Below are positions 27,960-37,926 of a stretch of 64,000 nt of DNA, piece after piece. The notes under the pieces were generated by a model. The model was not told the origin of the DNA. It worked only from the letters and a program-made list of their open reading frames with translations, and searched no databases. Position 1 is the stretch's first letter, and each line of letters begins with the position of its first letter. The translations under genes were made by a program, and so were the position numbers. Origin of the DNA: Lachnospiraceae bacterium V9D3004 (GTDB lineage Bacteria > Bacillota > Clostridia > Lachnospirales > Lachnospiraceae); the NCBI GenBank assembly GCA_000621985.1, contig JHWW01000011.1, positions 1 through 64,000 of the forward strand, read 5' to 3'.

Positions 27960-28500
27960 ATGAAACTAAAAAAAACATTACAGTTATCATTATTTTGCAT
28001 CCTTATGATGTGTTTTTTTACAGCATGCTCATCAGAAAATGATATAGCTGACATAGATCCAATTTCCGGTGAGGAAAGTATTGCTTATATAGAAAAACTA
28101 CCGAACTGTCAAAAGAGACAATGGCGATATGGAATTCTACGAAATATGTACCAATTATCAGGTTACAGTAATTGAAAACATTAAAGGCAAACTGAAAAAA
28201 AACTCTCCTATTGAAGTTGCAAAGGATGGAGGCGTTTCCAAAGATAAAACATATATTCAGTTATATGATGAAGATTCATTACCAAAGGAAGGCAAATATT
28301 ATATTATGGTCGGTACAGTACAGCCGGATGGTACCCTGTTAATATCAGGTTCAAATTCTAACATTCAATTAAATGCAAAAAAAAGTAATGATATTGTATC
28401 TGACAATACTTTTAAGGATTATGAAAAGTATTATAAAAACGAAAAAAAATATGATATAGAACACTTTAAATCAAAATACGAAGAAACAAATTCTAAATAA
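27960..28500 (+). pseudogene. Lipoprotein gene interrupted by a frameshift
   Basis: The first frame encodes a lipoprotein signal (LQLSLFCILMMCFFTAC) and then SIAYIEKLPNCQK before running into noise. The reading continues, shifted by one base at about 28113-28116, as DNGDMEFYEICTNYQVTV and goes to TAA at 28500 (KYEETNSK). Joined, the product is about 180 aa with an extracytoplasmic domain of unknown role. One extra base in CAAAAGAGAC explains the break. It could be a true pseudogene or an assembly error. Confidence 0.75.
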
Positions 28501-28680
28501 ATGGTATATTGTATAAGTGGCTACTTCAACTACTCTTCTGCTTATATCGAAACAATTGCAGACAATGTACTTGTCATTAAAGAAGGCACTCTTGTCGCCG
28601 ATGATTCACCTGAACAGCTTGTTAATTCTGTAAACGGGAAGAATCTGGAAGATGTGTATATGCGTTACTTTGATGCCTAA
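28501..28680 (+). pseudogene. C-terminal remnant of an ABC transporter ATPase
   Basis: This 59-residue frame directly after the lipoprotein stop reads SSAYIETIADNVLVIKEG and then ADDSPEQLVNSVNGKNLEDV, the typical end of an ABC-2-type exporter ATPase. Walker A, Q-loop and signature are absent. No ribosome site precedes the ATG, so it is a deletion remnant. Confidence 0.75.
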
Positions 28681-28684
28681 AATG

Positions 28685-28713
28685 ACCACTCGTCGGAAAA
28701 AGCGACCGTTCGT
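28685..28713 (+). promoter_or_regulatory. Second possible LytTR direct-repeat pair
   Basis: ACCACTCGTCGGAA (28685) and ACCGTTCGTCGGAA (28705) are direct repeats 20 bp apart; ACCGTTCGT fits the LytTR half-site pattern fully. No -10 box is seen at the expected offset. It may be an auxiliary or decayed site upstream of the promoter at 28781. Confidence 0.45.
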
Positions 28714-28780
28714 CGGAAGATTGTTGCGGTGCCGAATGTAGAAATGTTATTGTTCTGATATGCAAGAAGCATAACTTTTT

Positions 28781-28848
28781 ACCATTCATGTAGAAAAAAT
28801 GACCACTTTTGCAAAAAATGGTCACGATAGGAAAAAACATGATATTAT
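28781..28848 (+). promoter_or_regulatory. agr-like LytTR target promoter upstream of the C39-like peptidase
   Basis: ACCATTCAT (28781) and ACCACTTTTGCAAA (28802) are 21 bp apart and TATTAT lies at 28843-28848, 41 bp from the second repeat. Both distances equal those of the agrB and agrD promoters, and the second repeat is identical to the agrB one over 14 bases. The predicted start is about 230 bases upstream of the gene at 29084. The 403-base gap has no intact gene: a Lys-rich open segment (28900-29020, ending EVVCSEMKEK) lacks a start codon. Confidence 0.75.
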
Positions 28849-29083
28849 TGAGACGTTAAAAATGTGTGGAATAATAAGTGTGAAAGGTCGGTGAATTCAT
28901 GTAAAAAATAAAAAAAGTAAATACAAAAAACTTAAGACGATCAGTAAAACCAAAATAAAGCTTGCTAAAAAACAAAAAATCAAGGTTGAAGTCGTATGCA
29001 GTGAAATGAAAGAAAAGTAATTGAATTAAATTAGACTTTCCGAAACAATCATAGCTATCTTATTATTATGGGAGGAAGAATAG

Positions 29084-31000
29084 ATGGGTTTATTTAAATA
29101 TAGAAAAATTTTTTACGACAGCGTAATAATATCAATGGTCTTGTTCTTTTTTTGTTCAACCAATATATCAGCTGAATCCAAAGAAAATAACGAGCAAATT
29201 ACAACTGCTTGTATTGAGGCATTAAAAATTATTCAGCCAATAAATACGGAAAAACTTGATGTAAAAATAGGAGACATCTATAATGTAATTAATATAGAAG
29301 GGAATCTTGACGGATATTCATTAGGATATTTTGTTGACGGGAAACCATATGGATATGCAATATACAATATATCATCAAATAGCATTCGAGAGTTTATGTT
29401 CTGTCCAGAAAAAAGGAATTTATATAAGGAGTTGGAAGAAAAAGCTGAAGAATACGATAATGTTGATGAAAATAAGCTAATTAATGGAATTGTATATGAG
29501 GGCGGAATAGATTATTGTACTTATGACAATGCTGGAAATAAAGTGGAATATTCAGAGGATTATACTACTGAAGGTGCTTCAGATGAAGAAAATTCCTACA
29601 ACTCAGAAGAGTTGGATGATATTATTTGTAATAAGAACGTGGTCACTAGAAGTATGTATGGTGGTGATTTCGATAGTTTATGTGATACCATTAAAGAAAG
29701 TGATATAAATAGTCCTAGTACATTTTCTAATTGGAGCGTTGTTCCGGATAGTGGTTTGGCAATGATAACATATAATTATTCAATTGCTAAGCTTAAGTGT
29801 TATTGTTGTGGAATAACAGCAATGACAGGAATATTAAATTGGATGGGTTATAATGATATAGACACTATTTATATGAATTTATGGAATCATTCACCTGTTG
29901 AAGAAATAGAAGAATGTGTTATAAATAATGAAATGACATATTACGGAGGAGTGAATAATAATAAATTAATAAACTACGTTAATAATTCTTATTTATCTGA
30001 TAGCAATACAACAGCATATGCTGATTATGATTTGACATATGATGAAATTAAAAATCATATTGGTAATGCTACATGTGGAGAACGAGCACCATTTCTATTG
30101 TCGATTGAACTTAAACAATATGATAATTCTACAGGCGATTGGATGTATAATGAAGATGGGAAAACTATTACTGACGGACATGCAGTAGTTGCTCTTTCAT
30201 ATATGAATACGAAATCAAATAATACTGAAAATCATTATGTTGGAATATGGAATACTTGGAATATTCATTCTGAAGACAACAAAACAACAGATGAACACTT
30301 ATTAAAATACATTGATAATCTACACGCCAGCAAATCAATAAGATACATTAATTATGATGATTTAATTAAATTTGAAAACATTCATGTAAGTGGCATAATG
30401 TTTAAAAATGTACAGAGCAAGAATATAAAAGAAGTAAAAACCATTTATGCATGCAAAAATAATATCGATTTAGTCTGTGTTGTTCCTAATGGAACTAGAT
30501 ATGTTAAATTCCCTACTTGGTCAATGGCATCTAATGGTAGCGATGTATTTTGGCATGAAGGAGTTGTAGGCGCTGGAAATTATGCTACTGTATCGATAGA
30601 CATGTCAAAACATAATATTTCTCGTGATTACTATGCTACTCATATATATGCATATGATGCCAATATGAAACAACTGGCAAAGTACAGTACAGTATTAAAT
30701 TATGTTGATCCCTATATTTCTAATGTAAGTACCGAGAAAAAAACGATAAGAGGATACACTCTTACCTGTAAGCTTCCAACAGGTACTACACGAGTTGACT
30801 TTCCAACATGGACTAGCTATAACGGTCAGGATGATTTACAATTCCACGATGCTACTTTGAATGGTGATACTGCATATCTAACAATACACAAATCAATGCA
30901 CAATTATGAAAAGGGCGTATATAATACTCATATATATGCATTTAATTCAAGAAATCAAACCATAGATATTGTTGTTTTACCAACGGTCGAATTAAAATAA
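29084..31000 (+). CDS. Secreted C39-like cysteine peptidase with two GBS Bsp-like repeats
   Basis: This 638-aa protein has a signal peptide (residues 1-28), an N-terminal region of unknown type (30-215) and a C39-like papain-fold domain (about 225-400). The candidate nucleophile is Cys242 in KCYCCGITAMTG, and His366 lies in DGHAVVALSYM. Two C-terminal repeats (about 455-545 and 550-635) share TRYVKFPTW / TRVDFPTW and YYATHIYAYD / YNTHIYAFN, the pattern of GBS Bsp-like wall repeats. Such enzymes may cut peptides or wall bonds outside the cell. GGGAGGAAG precedes the ATG. Quorum control is inferred from the promoter at 28781. Confidence 0.82.
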   Translation: MGLFKYRKIFYDSVIISMVLFFFCSTNISAESKENNEQITTACIEALKIIQPINTEKLDVKIGDIYNVINIEGNLDGYSLGYFVDGKPYGYAIYNISSNSIREFMFCPEKRNLYKELEEKAEEYDNVDENKLINGIVYEGGIDYCTYDNAGNKVEYSEDYTTEGASDEENSYNSEELDDIICNKNVVTRSMYGGDFDSLCDTIKESDINSPSTFSNWSVVPDSGLAMITYNYSIAKLKCYCCGITAMTGILNWMGYNDIDTIYMNLWNHSPVEEIEECVINNEMTYYGGVNNNKLINYVNNSYLSDSNTTAYADYDLTYDEIKNHIGNATCGERAPFLLSIELKQYDNSTGDWMYNEDGKTITDGHAVVALSYMNTKSNNTENHYVGIWNTWNIHSEDNKTTDEHLLKYIDNLHASKSIRYINYDDLIKFENIHVSGIMFKNVQSKNIKEVKTIYACKNNIDLVCVVPNGTRYVKFPTWSMASNGSDVFWHEGVVGAGNYATVSIDMSKHNISRDYYATHIYAYDANMKQLAKYSTVLNYVDPYISNVSTEKKTIRGYTLTCKLPTGTTRVDFPTWTSYNGQDDLQFHDATLNGDTAYLTIHKSMHNYEKGVYNTHIYAFNSRNQTIDIVVLPTVELK

Positions 31001-31062
31001 CGATAAACATTCATGTGTTAAACCATTATTACTGACTACCCCATAAATAAGGAGGCTTTATA

Positions 31063-31758
31063 ATGAAACGTCACATAGCAATATTCTCATTACTGATGTG
31101 TTGTGTAATAGCTCTGTCCCTTACAGATAGCATATATACGATGGCTGGAGAAAATGTGGTCACGACAAAATCCATATCTGTAAAAGTTGGACAAAAATAT
31201 AAGATCAGCATTAAGAAAAGAAAAAATTATTCTTATAAATCAAATAACCGAAAGATAGCCACGGTATCAAAAAAAGGAATAATTACAGGTAAGAATACAG
31301 GAAAATGTACGATTATAGCTAAAAAGGGAAAAAAGATCCTTAAGTACAAAGTTAAAGTAACACCGGTCGAAGGGGAAGCACCTGTTAATAATGATAATAA
31401 AACAACCGAAAATGATTCTGAAGAAGTAACTGATTCTGAAAATTCAACCAGCGAGGACATTACGGTTGGCGGTTCTATTAAGCTTACGGGCTTTAAAGTT
31501 TTAAGTATTAACCCTATAGATGAAAACCATTCACAAGTACACATGGAAATTACTCCGGATTCAGCATGGTATGACCCAACCGGACAAGGAGTGCTTTTTG
31601 CAGATATTGTAACCAAATCTTCGAGAGTGGAGAATTTAACTATTGGAGATTATGCCTATATCTTTCTTAATATTTATCATATCAAGAAAGATATAGTCGG
31701 GAACACATTGTACATATCCAATAACAATAACGATATATCAATTGGCAGGTGGAATTAA
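31063..31758 (+). CDS. Secreted small Ig-like (BIG2-type) domain protein
   Basis: This 231-aa protein has a signal peptide (MKRHIAIFSLLMCCVIALSL) and a BIG2-like Lys-rich domain (about 35-105, SNNRKIATVSKKGIITGKNTG). An acidic Thr/Ser/Glu linker follows (105-140), and a beta-rich C-terminal domain of unknown type has DENHSQVHMEITPDSAWYD. It lies 62 bases behind the C39-like gene on the same strand with AAGGAGG before the ATG, so co-transcription is likely. It shares its domain style with the Ig-like pair at 1-1626. Confidence 0.75.
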   Translation: MKRHIAIFSLLMCCVIALSLTDSIYTMAGENVVTTKSISVKVGQKYKISIKKRKNYSYKSNNRKIATVSKKGIITGKNTGKCTIIAKKGKKILKYKVKVTPVEGEAPVNNDNKTTENDSEEVTDSENSTSEDITVGGSIKLTGFKVLSINPIDENHSQVHMEITPDSAWYDPTGQGVLFADIVTKSSRVENLTIGDYAYIFLNIYHIKKDIVGNTLYISNNNNDISIGRWN

Positions 31759-31775
31759 GTTATCAGAATTTTCAC

Positions 31776-33314
31776 TTACTTCTTGATCTTAACCTTAACA
31801 GTCTTGCTCCACTTGCCGGCTCCGGCTGAATTATAGGCACATACCTTTATGAAATATGTCTTTTTCTTTTTGAGCTTCTTTATTGTATAAGAAGTGCCTT
31901 TGAATGTTTTGGTCTTTGCTTTCTTGAACTTCTTATCTGTTCCGTATGATACTTTGTAGCCTGCCACACCGCTTACGGCCTTAACAGTGATCTTAATCTT
32001 CTTTCCTTTGACATTCTTGGCTTTAACGGTAACTTTGCCCGGAACACTCACCTGCGCTTTGCCTGTATTATTGCCTGTTGTTGTGATTCCCGGTGCATTC
32101 TTTGCTACAATACCTGTTACGGTGAATCCGATCATATAATTCATTCCTGTTGCAGTATCCTCGAATCTTGCAACATAGTCACCGTTTGATGTGGCAGTAA
32201 ATGTATTATCTGCGATCATATTCGCTCTGTCCTTGGTATTCCAGAACTTATCGCTGTCAACATATGACGGCATCGGAAGTCCCTGCATAACTCTGATATT
32301 ACCTGCCGCGGTTGTCGTGAACTTAACTGTTGCTGCGCTTGCGTCAGCATTAAGCACAGGTGCTTCTGCCGTGAAGAATTTTGTCACAGGAATAAAGCCT
32401 AAGCAGTTATTCTGCGGATCTTCGGTATCGCTCTTGGAATAACCGTTCCATCTGTGCGTATAGAGATAATATGTACCCGGTTCAACCCATATCTTGTTCG
32501 GCTCTTCTTCGAAGTTCTTCTGTGATGTCTTGGCAATAAATGAACTGAGAGTCTTATCCGAGAACAGATACTGATCAAGATAACCCAGTTTACTTACTGC
32601 GTAAGTTAACAGCCAGCCTGCGCTCTTAACGCTGAAGCTGTATACTTCCGAATTACCGGAACCTGTTGTCTTAACATATGTGATCACACCGGTCATTGAA
32701 GGTGCCGCAGTCTTGAATTCTGCCACGGAATTGAACTCTTTGATCTCTATATTACCGGCCTCATCGTATTTTGTAACCGGAGTTATACATGAAGCTGTTG
32801 GTGTTGCCGGTATTATTCCGATATATGTAGTTGCTGTGATGTCTCCGCTGCCGTTCCATCTCTCCTGCCTGAAATAATACTTTGTTCCTTTTTTTACTTC
32901 ACACTGACCTGCCTCATCTCTTGTCGATTTGTGTGCAGTACTTCCCTTTGCGGTCATCTTGCTTGTCAAAGCAAAATCATTGTACAATACACCGTTAACA
33001 TATCCTTCATTTGTAAGTGTATAGAATACCAGAGTTCCGTCTTCCGGCGCCGTTATGGTATGTACTCCACCCATACCGCTCCATGATTTGGTGATATTCT
33101 CCTGAATGACATGCTTATATTCGCCTGTGTCAGCATTATCCACATAGGATGCAAAGTCATACATGTTCTTGAACTGCGGTACTTCAGCAATTACCGTATC
33201 AGGTATAACTGCTGCCTCCTCGGCAGACACGGAAGGGACATTAAGTTCAGCTGCTCCCATCGATGTTACTGCCATTGTTAGTGCAAGTGCGATTGTTAAT
33301 AATTTCTTCTGCAT
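31776..33314 (-). CDS. Secreted protein with Fn3 C-terminal domain
   Basis: This 512-aa protein has a signal peptide (KKLLTIALALTMAVTSMGAA) and two related beta-rich repeats. Each has GTKYYFRQERWNGSG- or GTYYLYTHRWNGYS-type motifs, near residues 140 and 295. A C-terminal Lys-rich fibronectin type III domain follows (about 425-510, with KITVKAVSGVAGYKVSYGT). Start at ATG 33314 with AAAGGAG 8 bases upstream; the ATG at 33332 lies before that site. Surface-associated function is likely, ligand unknown. Convergent with the Ig-like gene at 31063. Confidence 0.78.
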   Translation of the reverse strand: MQKKLLTIALALTMAVTSMGAAELNVPSVSAEEAAVIPDTVIAEVPQFKNMYDFASYVDNADTGEYKHVIQENITKSWSGMGGVHTITAPEDGTLVFYTLTNEGYVNGVLYNDFALTSKMTAKGSTAHKSTRDEAGQCEVKKGTKYYFRQERWNGSGDITATTYIGIIPATPTASCITPVTKYDEAGNIEIKEFNSVAEFKTAAPSMTGVITYVKTTGSGNSEVYSFSVKSAGWLLTYAVSKLGYLDQYLFSDKTLSSFIAKTSQKNFEEEPNKIWVEPGTYYLYTHRWNGYSKSDTEDPQNNCLGFIPVTKFFTAEAPVLNADASAATVKFTTTAAGNIRVMQGLPMPSYVDSDKFWNTKDRANMIADNTFTATSNGDYVARFEDTATGMNYMIGFTVTGIVAKNAPGITTTGNNTGKAQVSVPGKVTVKAKNVKGKKIKITVKAVSGVAGYKVSYGTDKKFKKAKTKTFKGTSYTIKKLKKKKTYFIKVCAYNSAGAGKWSKTVKVKIKK

Positions 33315-33405
33315 TAGTATTCTCCTTTTCATTTTACGTTAATTCTTAAAGCACCTTGCAATATTATCATATACTGTCACATTAATCAAGTTTTCCATTA
33401 TTTTC

Positions 33406-34179
33406 CTATTCGCTGACTGCTTCCTTCATTTTCTTAACGTAATCATAGATATGCGGTGCGGCATTCTCGCCATGTTCTGCTATTATCTTAACTATCGCGC
33501 TTCCTACTATCGCTCCGTCAGATATACCTGCCATGGCCTGTGCCTGTTCGGGTGTACTTATGCCAAATCCCACTGCGCACGGTACAGCGGTTACTTCTCT
33601 TATCTTTTCTACGATTCCTTTGACATCTGTCGTAATATTGCTTCGAACGCCGGTAACTCCCATTGAAGATACTACATATATGAAGCCCGTTGCTTCGGAA
33701 GCTATACTTTTGATCCTCTCATCGGAAGTCGGCGCTATCATTGATATGAGATCGACACCGTAATAATCCGAATACTCTTTCCACTCTCCCTTTTCCTCGA
33801 AAGGAAGTTCCGGAGTTATGATGCCATCTATTCCCGTTTCATTACATTTTCTGAAGAATTCACCGTAACCGTAATGGTACACCGGATTCATATATGTAAG
33901 AAATACAAGCGGAACTTCTGTCTTCTTTCTTACATTCTCAACCACTTCGAATATCGCGTCCATTGTAACCGGATTCTTCAATGCGCGAAGGTTAGCCTCC
34001 TGTATTACAGGGCCTTCGGCTGTCGGATCCGAGAAAGGAATTCCAATCTCAACAAGATCCGCTCCTGCTCTTACCATCTCCAATATATATTCTTCAGTCT
34101 TCTCAAGCGAAGGGTCGCCTGCAGTAAGAAATGCTATGAATGCTTTTCCATTTTCAAATGCCTTGTTAATCCTACTCAT
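33406..34179 (-). CDS. trpA: Tryptophan synthase alpha subunit
   Basis: This 257-aa subunit cleaves indole-3-glycerol phosphate to indole and glyceraldehyde-3-phosphate and passes indole to TrpB. Motifs include [28 protein letters not shown] with the catalytic Glu and Asp, and [15 protein letters not shown] 34179 overlaps the trpB stop (8 bases, with AGGGGGA upstream), typical of coupled trpBA. It is the last gene of the operon. Confidence 0.96.
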   Translation of the reverse strand: MSRINKAFENGKAFIAFLTAGDPSLEKTEEYILEMVRAGADLVEIGIPFSDPTAEGPVIQEANLRALKNPVTMDAIFEVVENVRKKTEVPLVFLTYMNPVYHYGYGEFFRKCNETGIDGIITPELPFEEKGEWKEYSDYYGVDLISMIAPTSDERIKSIASEATGFIYVVSSMGVTGVRSNITTDVKGIVEKIREVTAVPCAVGFGISTPEQAQAMAGISDGAIVGSAIVKIIAEHGENAAPHIYDYVKKMKEAVSE

Positions 34180-35356
34180 GAATATCAATCCCCCTGTATC
34201 TTGCTATTGCTGCAACATCCTTATCTCCTCTTCCGGATATGTTGACAATTATAATGTCTTCGGGTGACATTGTCGGCGCAATCTTAATTGCGTGGGATAT
34301 TGCATGCGCGCTCTCAATTGCGCATATTATTCCTTCTGTTCGTGCAATATATTCAAATGCTTCTACTGCTTCATCATCCGTAACCGGTACATAAGTTGCT
34401 CTTCCCGTATCATGAAGGTATGCATGTTCCGGACCGATACCCGGATAATCAAGACCTGCTGATATCGAATAAACCGGTGCAATCTGTCCCATATCATCCT
34501 GACAGAAATATGACTTCATTCCATGGAATATTCCTTTACTTCCATTGGCGATCGTAGCCGCATTCTGAGGAGTATCCACACCTCTTCCCGCTGCCTCGCA
34601 TCCGATAAGGGCAACATCTTCATCAGGTATGAATTCATGGAATATCCCCATTGCATTGCTTCCGCCGCCTACACAGGCAATCACCGCTTTCGGAAGCTTA
34701 CCTTCCTTCTCAAGTATCTGTGCCTTCGCTTCTTTTCCTATCACGCTCTGAAAATCTCTCACTATCATCGGGAAAGGATGGGGACCCATTACGGAACCGA
34801 GCACATAATGTGTATCACTCACACGGGTTGCCCACTCTCTCATGGTCTCATTTACCGCGTCCTTAAGAGTCATTGTTCCGCTTGTCACCGGATGAACCCT
34901 GGCTCCGAGAAGCTCCATACGGTATACGTTGAGCGCCTGTCTTTCCGTATCCTCTTTTCCCATATATACGTCACATTCCATACCAAGAAGCGCTGCTGCC
35001 GTTGCAGTTGCAACTCCGTGCTGACCCGCACCTGTCTCTGCGATAACTCTTGTCTTGCCCATCTTTTTTGCAAGAAGTGCCTGACCGAGTACGTTATTGA
35101 TCTTATGGGAACCTGTATGATTAAGGTCTTCCCTCTTAAGATATACCTTTGCTCCGCCAAGATCTTTCGTCATCTTCTCTGCATAATACAGAAGCGAAGG
35201 TCTTCCCGCATATTCGTTGAACAGCGTAGTAAGTTCTTTGTTGAATTCCTCATCATTTTTATAGAATTCGTATTCCTTCTCTAGCCTTATCAGCTCATTC
35301 ATCAGCGTTTCGGTGATATACTGTCCTCCGAATTCTCCAAAACGTCCTGTTTCCAT
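34172..35356 (-). CDS. trpB: Tryptophan synthase beta subunit
   Basis: This 394-aa PLP enzyme joins indole and serine to make tryptophan. The PLP lysine is Lys85 in [14 protein letters not shown], and the phosphate loop is [16 protein letters not shown] precedes the ATG. It is followed by trpA with an 8-base overlap, consistent with equimolar subunit synthesis for the alpha2beta2 complex. Confidence 0.97.
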   Translation of the reverse strand: METGRFGEFGGQYITETLMNELIRLEKEYEFYKNDEEFNKELTTLFNEYAGRPSLLYYAEKMTKDLGGAKVYLKREDLNHTGSHKINNVLGQALLAKKMGKTRVIAETGAGQHGVATATAAALLGMECDVYMGKEDTERQALNVYRMELLGARVHPVTSGTMTLKDAVNETMREWATRVSDTHYVLGSVMGPHPFPMIVRDFQSVIGKEAKAQILEKEGKLPKAVIACVGGGSNAMGIFHEFIPDEDVALIGCEAAGRGVDTPQNAATIANGSKGIFHGMKSYFCQDDMGQIAPVYSISAGLDYPGIGPEHAYLHDTGRATYVPVTDDEAVEAFEYIARTEGIICAIESAHAISHAIKIAPTMSPEDIIIVNISGRGDKDVAAIARYRGIDIHE

Positions 35357-35430
35357 ATGTTATTTCACTCCTTTTTTTCTTCATATCGTATTGATCGTTT
35401 TAATTCTTCTGCCATAGATTAAGCATACTA

Positions 35431-36069
35431 CTATAATTTTGCACGCCTCATGGCCTCTACAAGTCTGTCGATAAGTTCGGGATCTTTTCTGCCGTCTCTC
35501 TCAACCCCGCTGCTTACATCTAAGCAGTAAGGTCTGATCTCTGTTACCGCGTCCGCCACATTATCCGGATTGATGCCCCCTGCTAAGAAGAATGGCTTAT
35601 CGATCTTACCGATCATATTCCAGTCAAACTGCTTACCGCTGCCTTTTCCGCTGTCAAGAAGCAGATAATCCGCTGCTGTTTCCATGTTGATACCCAAGCA
35701 GTTGTTATACCCGGTATTTACGCTGTTACCTGTATCATTTTTTATTATAACCGCTCTTATCACGGGTTTTCCCGTATGCTCCCTGATATACTGTATTACT
35801 CCCTCGTCTTCATTTCCATGAAGCTGTGCTGCGTCGATCACTCCGTCATTAAGAAGTGATACGATCTCATCTGTCGGATCATCAACGAATATGCCAACCT
35901 TTATTATCTCAGGTGAAAGCAACTTTCCAAGCCGAGTGGCCTGCTCTCTGTCGATCCGTCTTTTACTCTCTGCAAATACGAATCCGACATAATCAGGTTT
36001 TACGAGATTGATATGATCGATCTCTTCTTCCTTAGTAAGTCCGCATATTTTTAATTTTACTTTTTCCAT
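35431..36069 (-). CDS. trpF: Phosphoribosylanthranilate isomerase
   Basis: This 212-aa TIM-barrel enzyme converts PRA to CdRP. The N-terminal KLKICGLTKEEE holds the catalytic Cys, FVFAESKRRI and QLHGNED follow, and LAGGINPDNV and LDVSSGVERDGRKD mark the C-terminal phosphate site with the catalytic Asp. Start is ATG 36069 (GAGGATAAGATC upstream), 4 bases after the trpC stop. The longer frame starting at 36114 would overlap trpC. Confidence 0.95.
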   Translation of the reverse strand: MEKVKLKICGLTKEEEIDHINLVKPDYVGFVFAESKRRIDREQATRLGKLLSPEIIKVGIFVDDPTDEIVSLLNDGVIDAAQLHGNEDEGVIQYIREHTGKPVIRAVIIKNDTGNSVNTGYNNCLGINMETAADYLLLDSGKGSGKQFDWNMIGKIDKPFFLAGGINPDNVADAVTEIRPYCLDVSSGVERDGRKDPELIDRLVEAMRRAKL

Positions 36070-36073
36070 GATC

Positions 36074-36847
36074 TTATCCTCTAAGCGTTTCGAGCATCCT
36101 CTTCTTATCATCACTTCTCATGAATGTCTCTCCGATAAGCACGGCGTTGGTTCCGTTTTCCTTAAGTCTCTTTATATCTTCCGGGGTCTTCATACCGCTT
36201 TCGGATACGAATATAATATCTCTCGGAACAAGCTTTCTTAATCTTACGGAATTGTTGATATCCACTGTGAAGTCCTTTAAGTTACGGTTATTAACGCCGA
36301 TTATCTTCGCCCCCGCACCAAGCGCCATATCGATCTCATACTCATCATGAGCTTCAACAAGGACGTCCAGTCCCAATGAGCCGGCTATATCATGATATTT
36401 CTTAAGCCTTGATCCGTCAAGTATCGCACATATGAGAAGGATGGCCGATGCCCCGATCGTTCTTGCTTCATATATCATGTACTCGTCCACAACGAAATCT
36501 TTTCTTAGCAGCGGGATTGATACTTTCTTCGATATCTCCTGAAAATAATCATTGCTTCCCTGAAAATAATACGGTTCGGTCAGAACAGATATGGCATCTG
36601 CCCCCGCACTCTCATATTCCATAGCTATATCCACATATGGAAAATGCTCTGCTATCACGCCTTTTGACGGCGATGCTTTCTTTACTTCACATATAAAACT
36701 GATGGAATCTTTACTCAGAGCCTGCCTGAATCTGTGGGTTTCTTCACCGAGAGCAAGCGCTCTTTCTCTCATCTCTTCTGTGGGAACATTTTTCTTAAGT
36801 TCTTCAACACGTTCATACGTTTTTTTTGCGATCTCATCAAGTATCAT
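36074..36847 (-). CDS. trpC: Indole-3-glycerol-phosphate synthase
   Basis: This 257-aa TIM-barrel enzyme makes indole-3-glycerol phosphate. Motifs: FICEVKKASPSKGVI (catalytic Lys and substrate loop), LLRKDFVVDEYMIYEAR and VNNRNLKDF, with FVSESGM near the end. AAGGAGTAGG precedes the ATG. It is a monofunctional protein, separate from trpF, as usual in Firmicutes. Confidence 0.96.
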   Translation of the reverse strand: MILDEIAKKTYERVEELKKNVPTEEMRERALALGEETHRFRQALSKDSISFICEVKKASPSKGVIAEHFPYVDIAMEYESAGADAISVLTEPYYFQGSNDYFQEISKKVSIPLLRKDFVVDEYMIYEARTIGASAILLICAILDGSRLKKYHDIAGSLGLDVLVEAHDEYEIDMALGAGAKIIGVNNRNLKDFTVDINNSVRLRKLVPRDIIFVSESGMKTPEDIKRLKENGTNAVLIGETFMRSDDKKRMLETLRG

Positions 36848-36890
36848 GTCTTGCCTACTCCTTCCTTCACCGGCTCGGTGAGGTTATCCT

Positions 36891-37904
36891 CTACCGATTA
36901 CTCTTCTCTATGAATTCATCAAGCTTCTTTGCTGCAAGTCCGGAATCTATCAATTCCTCTGCTTTTCTGACACCTTCTTCGATAGTGCCGCATTTACCTG
37001 CGATGTATAATGCTGCGCCGGCATTCAGGCATACGGCATTGCGCTTGGTTCCTTTTACACCGTTAAGAATATCTCTTGTGATCGCAGCATTCTCTTCCGG
37101 AGTTCCTCCTGTGAGTTCTCCCTGTATGCCCGGCACATAACCGAAATCTTCGGGTTTTATTACATAAGACTTAAATGTTCCGTTGTTCACTTCACACACC
37201 TTGGTAGGCGCGCATGCTGATATCTCATCAAGTCTGTCCCTTCCGTATACAACAAGCGCTCTCTTTACTCCGAGATTGGACAATACTTTTGCAAGCGGCT
37301 CAACAAGCTCTTCGTCATACACTCCCATTAACTGAAGGTTAGCTCCTGCAGGATTGGCAAGCGGTCCGAGTATATTGAATACTGTACGGATTCCAAGTCC
37401 TTTTCTTACCGGTCCGACATATTTCATTGCACTGTGATACTTCTGTGCGAACAGGAAACATATGTTGATATCGTTAAGAAGCTTTGCGCTTTCTTCCGGA
37501 GCTATATCAATCTTAACGCCAAGTGCTTCAAGCACGTCTGCAGCTCCCGATTTGGAACTTGCGGCTCTGTTTCCATGCTTTGCCACAGGCACTCCGCCTG
37601 CTGCGATCACAAGTGAAGATGTGGTTGAGATGTTAAATGAATTGGATCTGTCACCGCCTGTACCAACGATCTCAAGCACATCCATATCTTCAATCCCGTC
37701 TATCCTCTGACAATGCTCTCTCATAACCTTGGCTGATGCAGTGATCTCTTCTATTGTCTCGCCCTTCATTGCAAATGCTGTGAGATATGCGCTTTTTTGA
37801 ATGTCATCAGCCTCACCGTCCATAATCTCATTCATTACTTCTTTTGCCATATCGTATCCGATATCTTCCTTATTTGCTAATTTGATAATTGCTTCTTTGA
37901 TCAT
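36891..37904 (-). CDS. trpD: Anthranilate phosphoribosyltransferase
   Basis: This 337-aa enzyme attaches phosphoribose to anthranilate. It has the glycine-rich loop [32 protein letters not shown] and GPLANPAGA. Start at ATG 37904 with AGGAGG 8 bases upstream; the longer frame from 37940 would overlap trpG. The gap to trpG is 22 bases. Confidence 0.96.
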   Translation of the reverse strand: MIKEAIIKLANKEDIGYDMAKEVMNEIMDGEADDIQKSAYLTAFAMKGETIEEITASAKVMREHCQRIDGIEDMDVLEIVGTGGDRSNSFNISTTSSLVIAAGGVPVAKHGNRAASSKSGAADVLEALGVKIDIAPEESAKLLNDINICFLFAQKYHSAMKYVGPVRKGLGIRTVFNILGPLANPAGANLQLMGVYDEELVEPLAKVLSNLGVKRALVVYGRDRLDEISACAPTKVCEVNNGTFKSYVIKPEDFGYVPGIQGELTGGTPEENAAITRDILNGVKGTKRNAVCLNAGAALYIAGKCGTIEEGVRKAEELIDSGLAAKKLDEFIEKSNR

Positions 37905-37926
37905 GTTTTTATCCTCCTCATTTATA

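Noticed and set aside
28801-28823. Near-palindrome as a divergent promoter
   Set aside because: The minus-strand half has no -10 box at the 41-bp offset and no gene to drive.
34523-35284. Plus-strand frame of 253 codons inside trpB
   Set aside because: Antisense to a highly conserved enzyme; Cys/His-rich low-complexity product and no start context.
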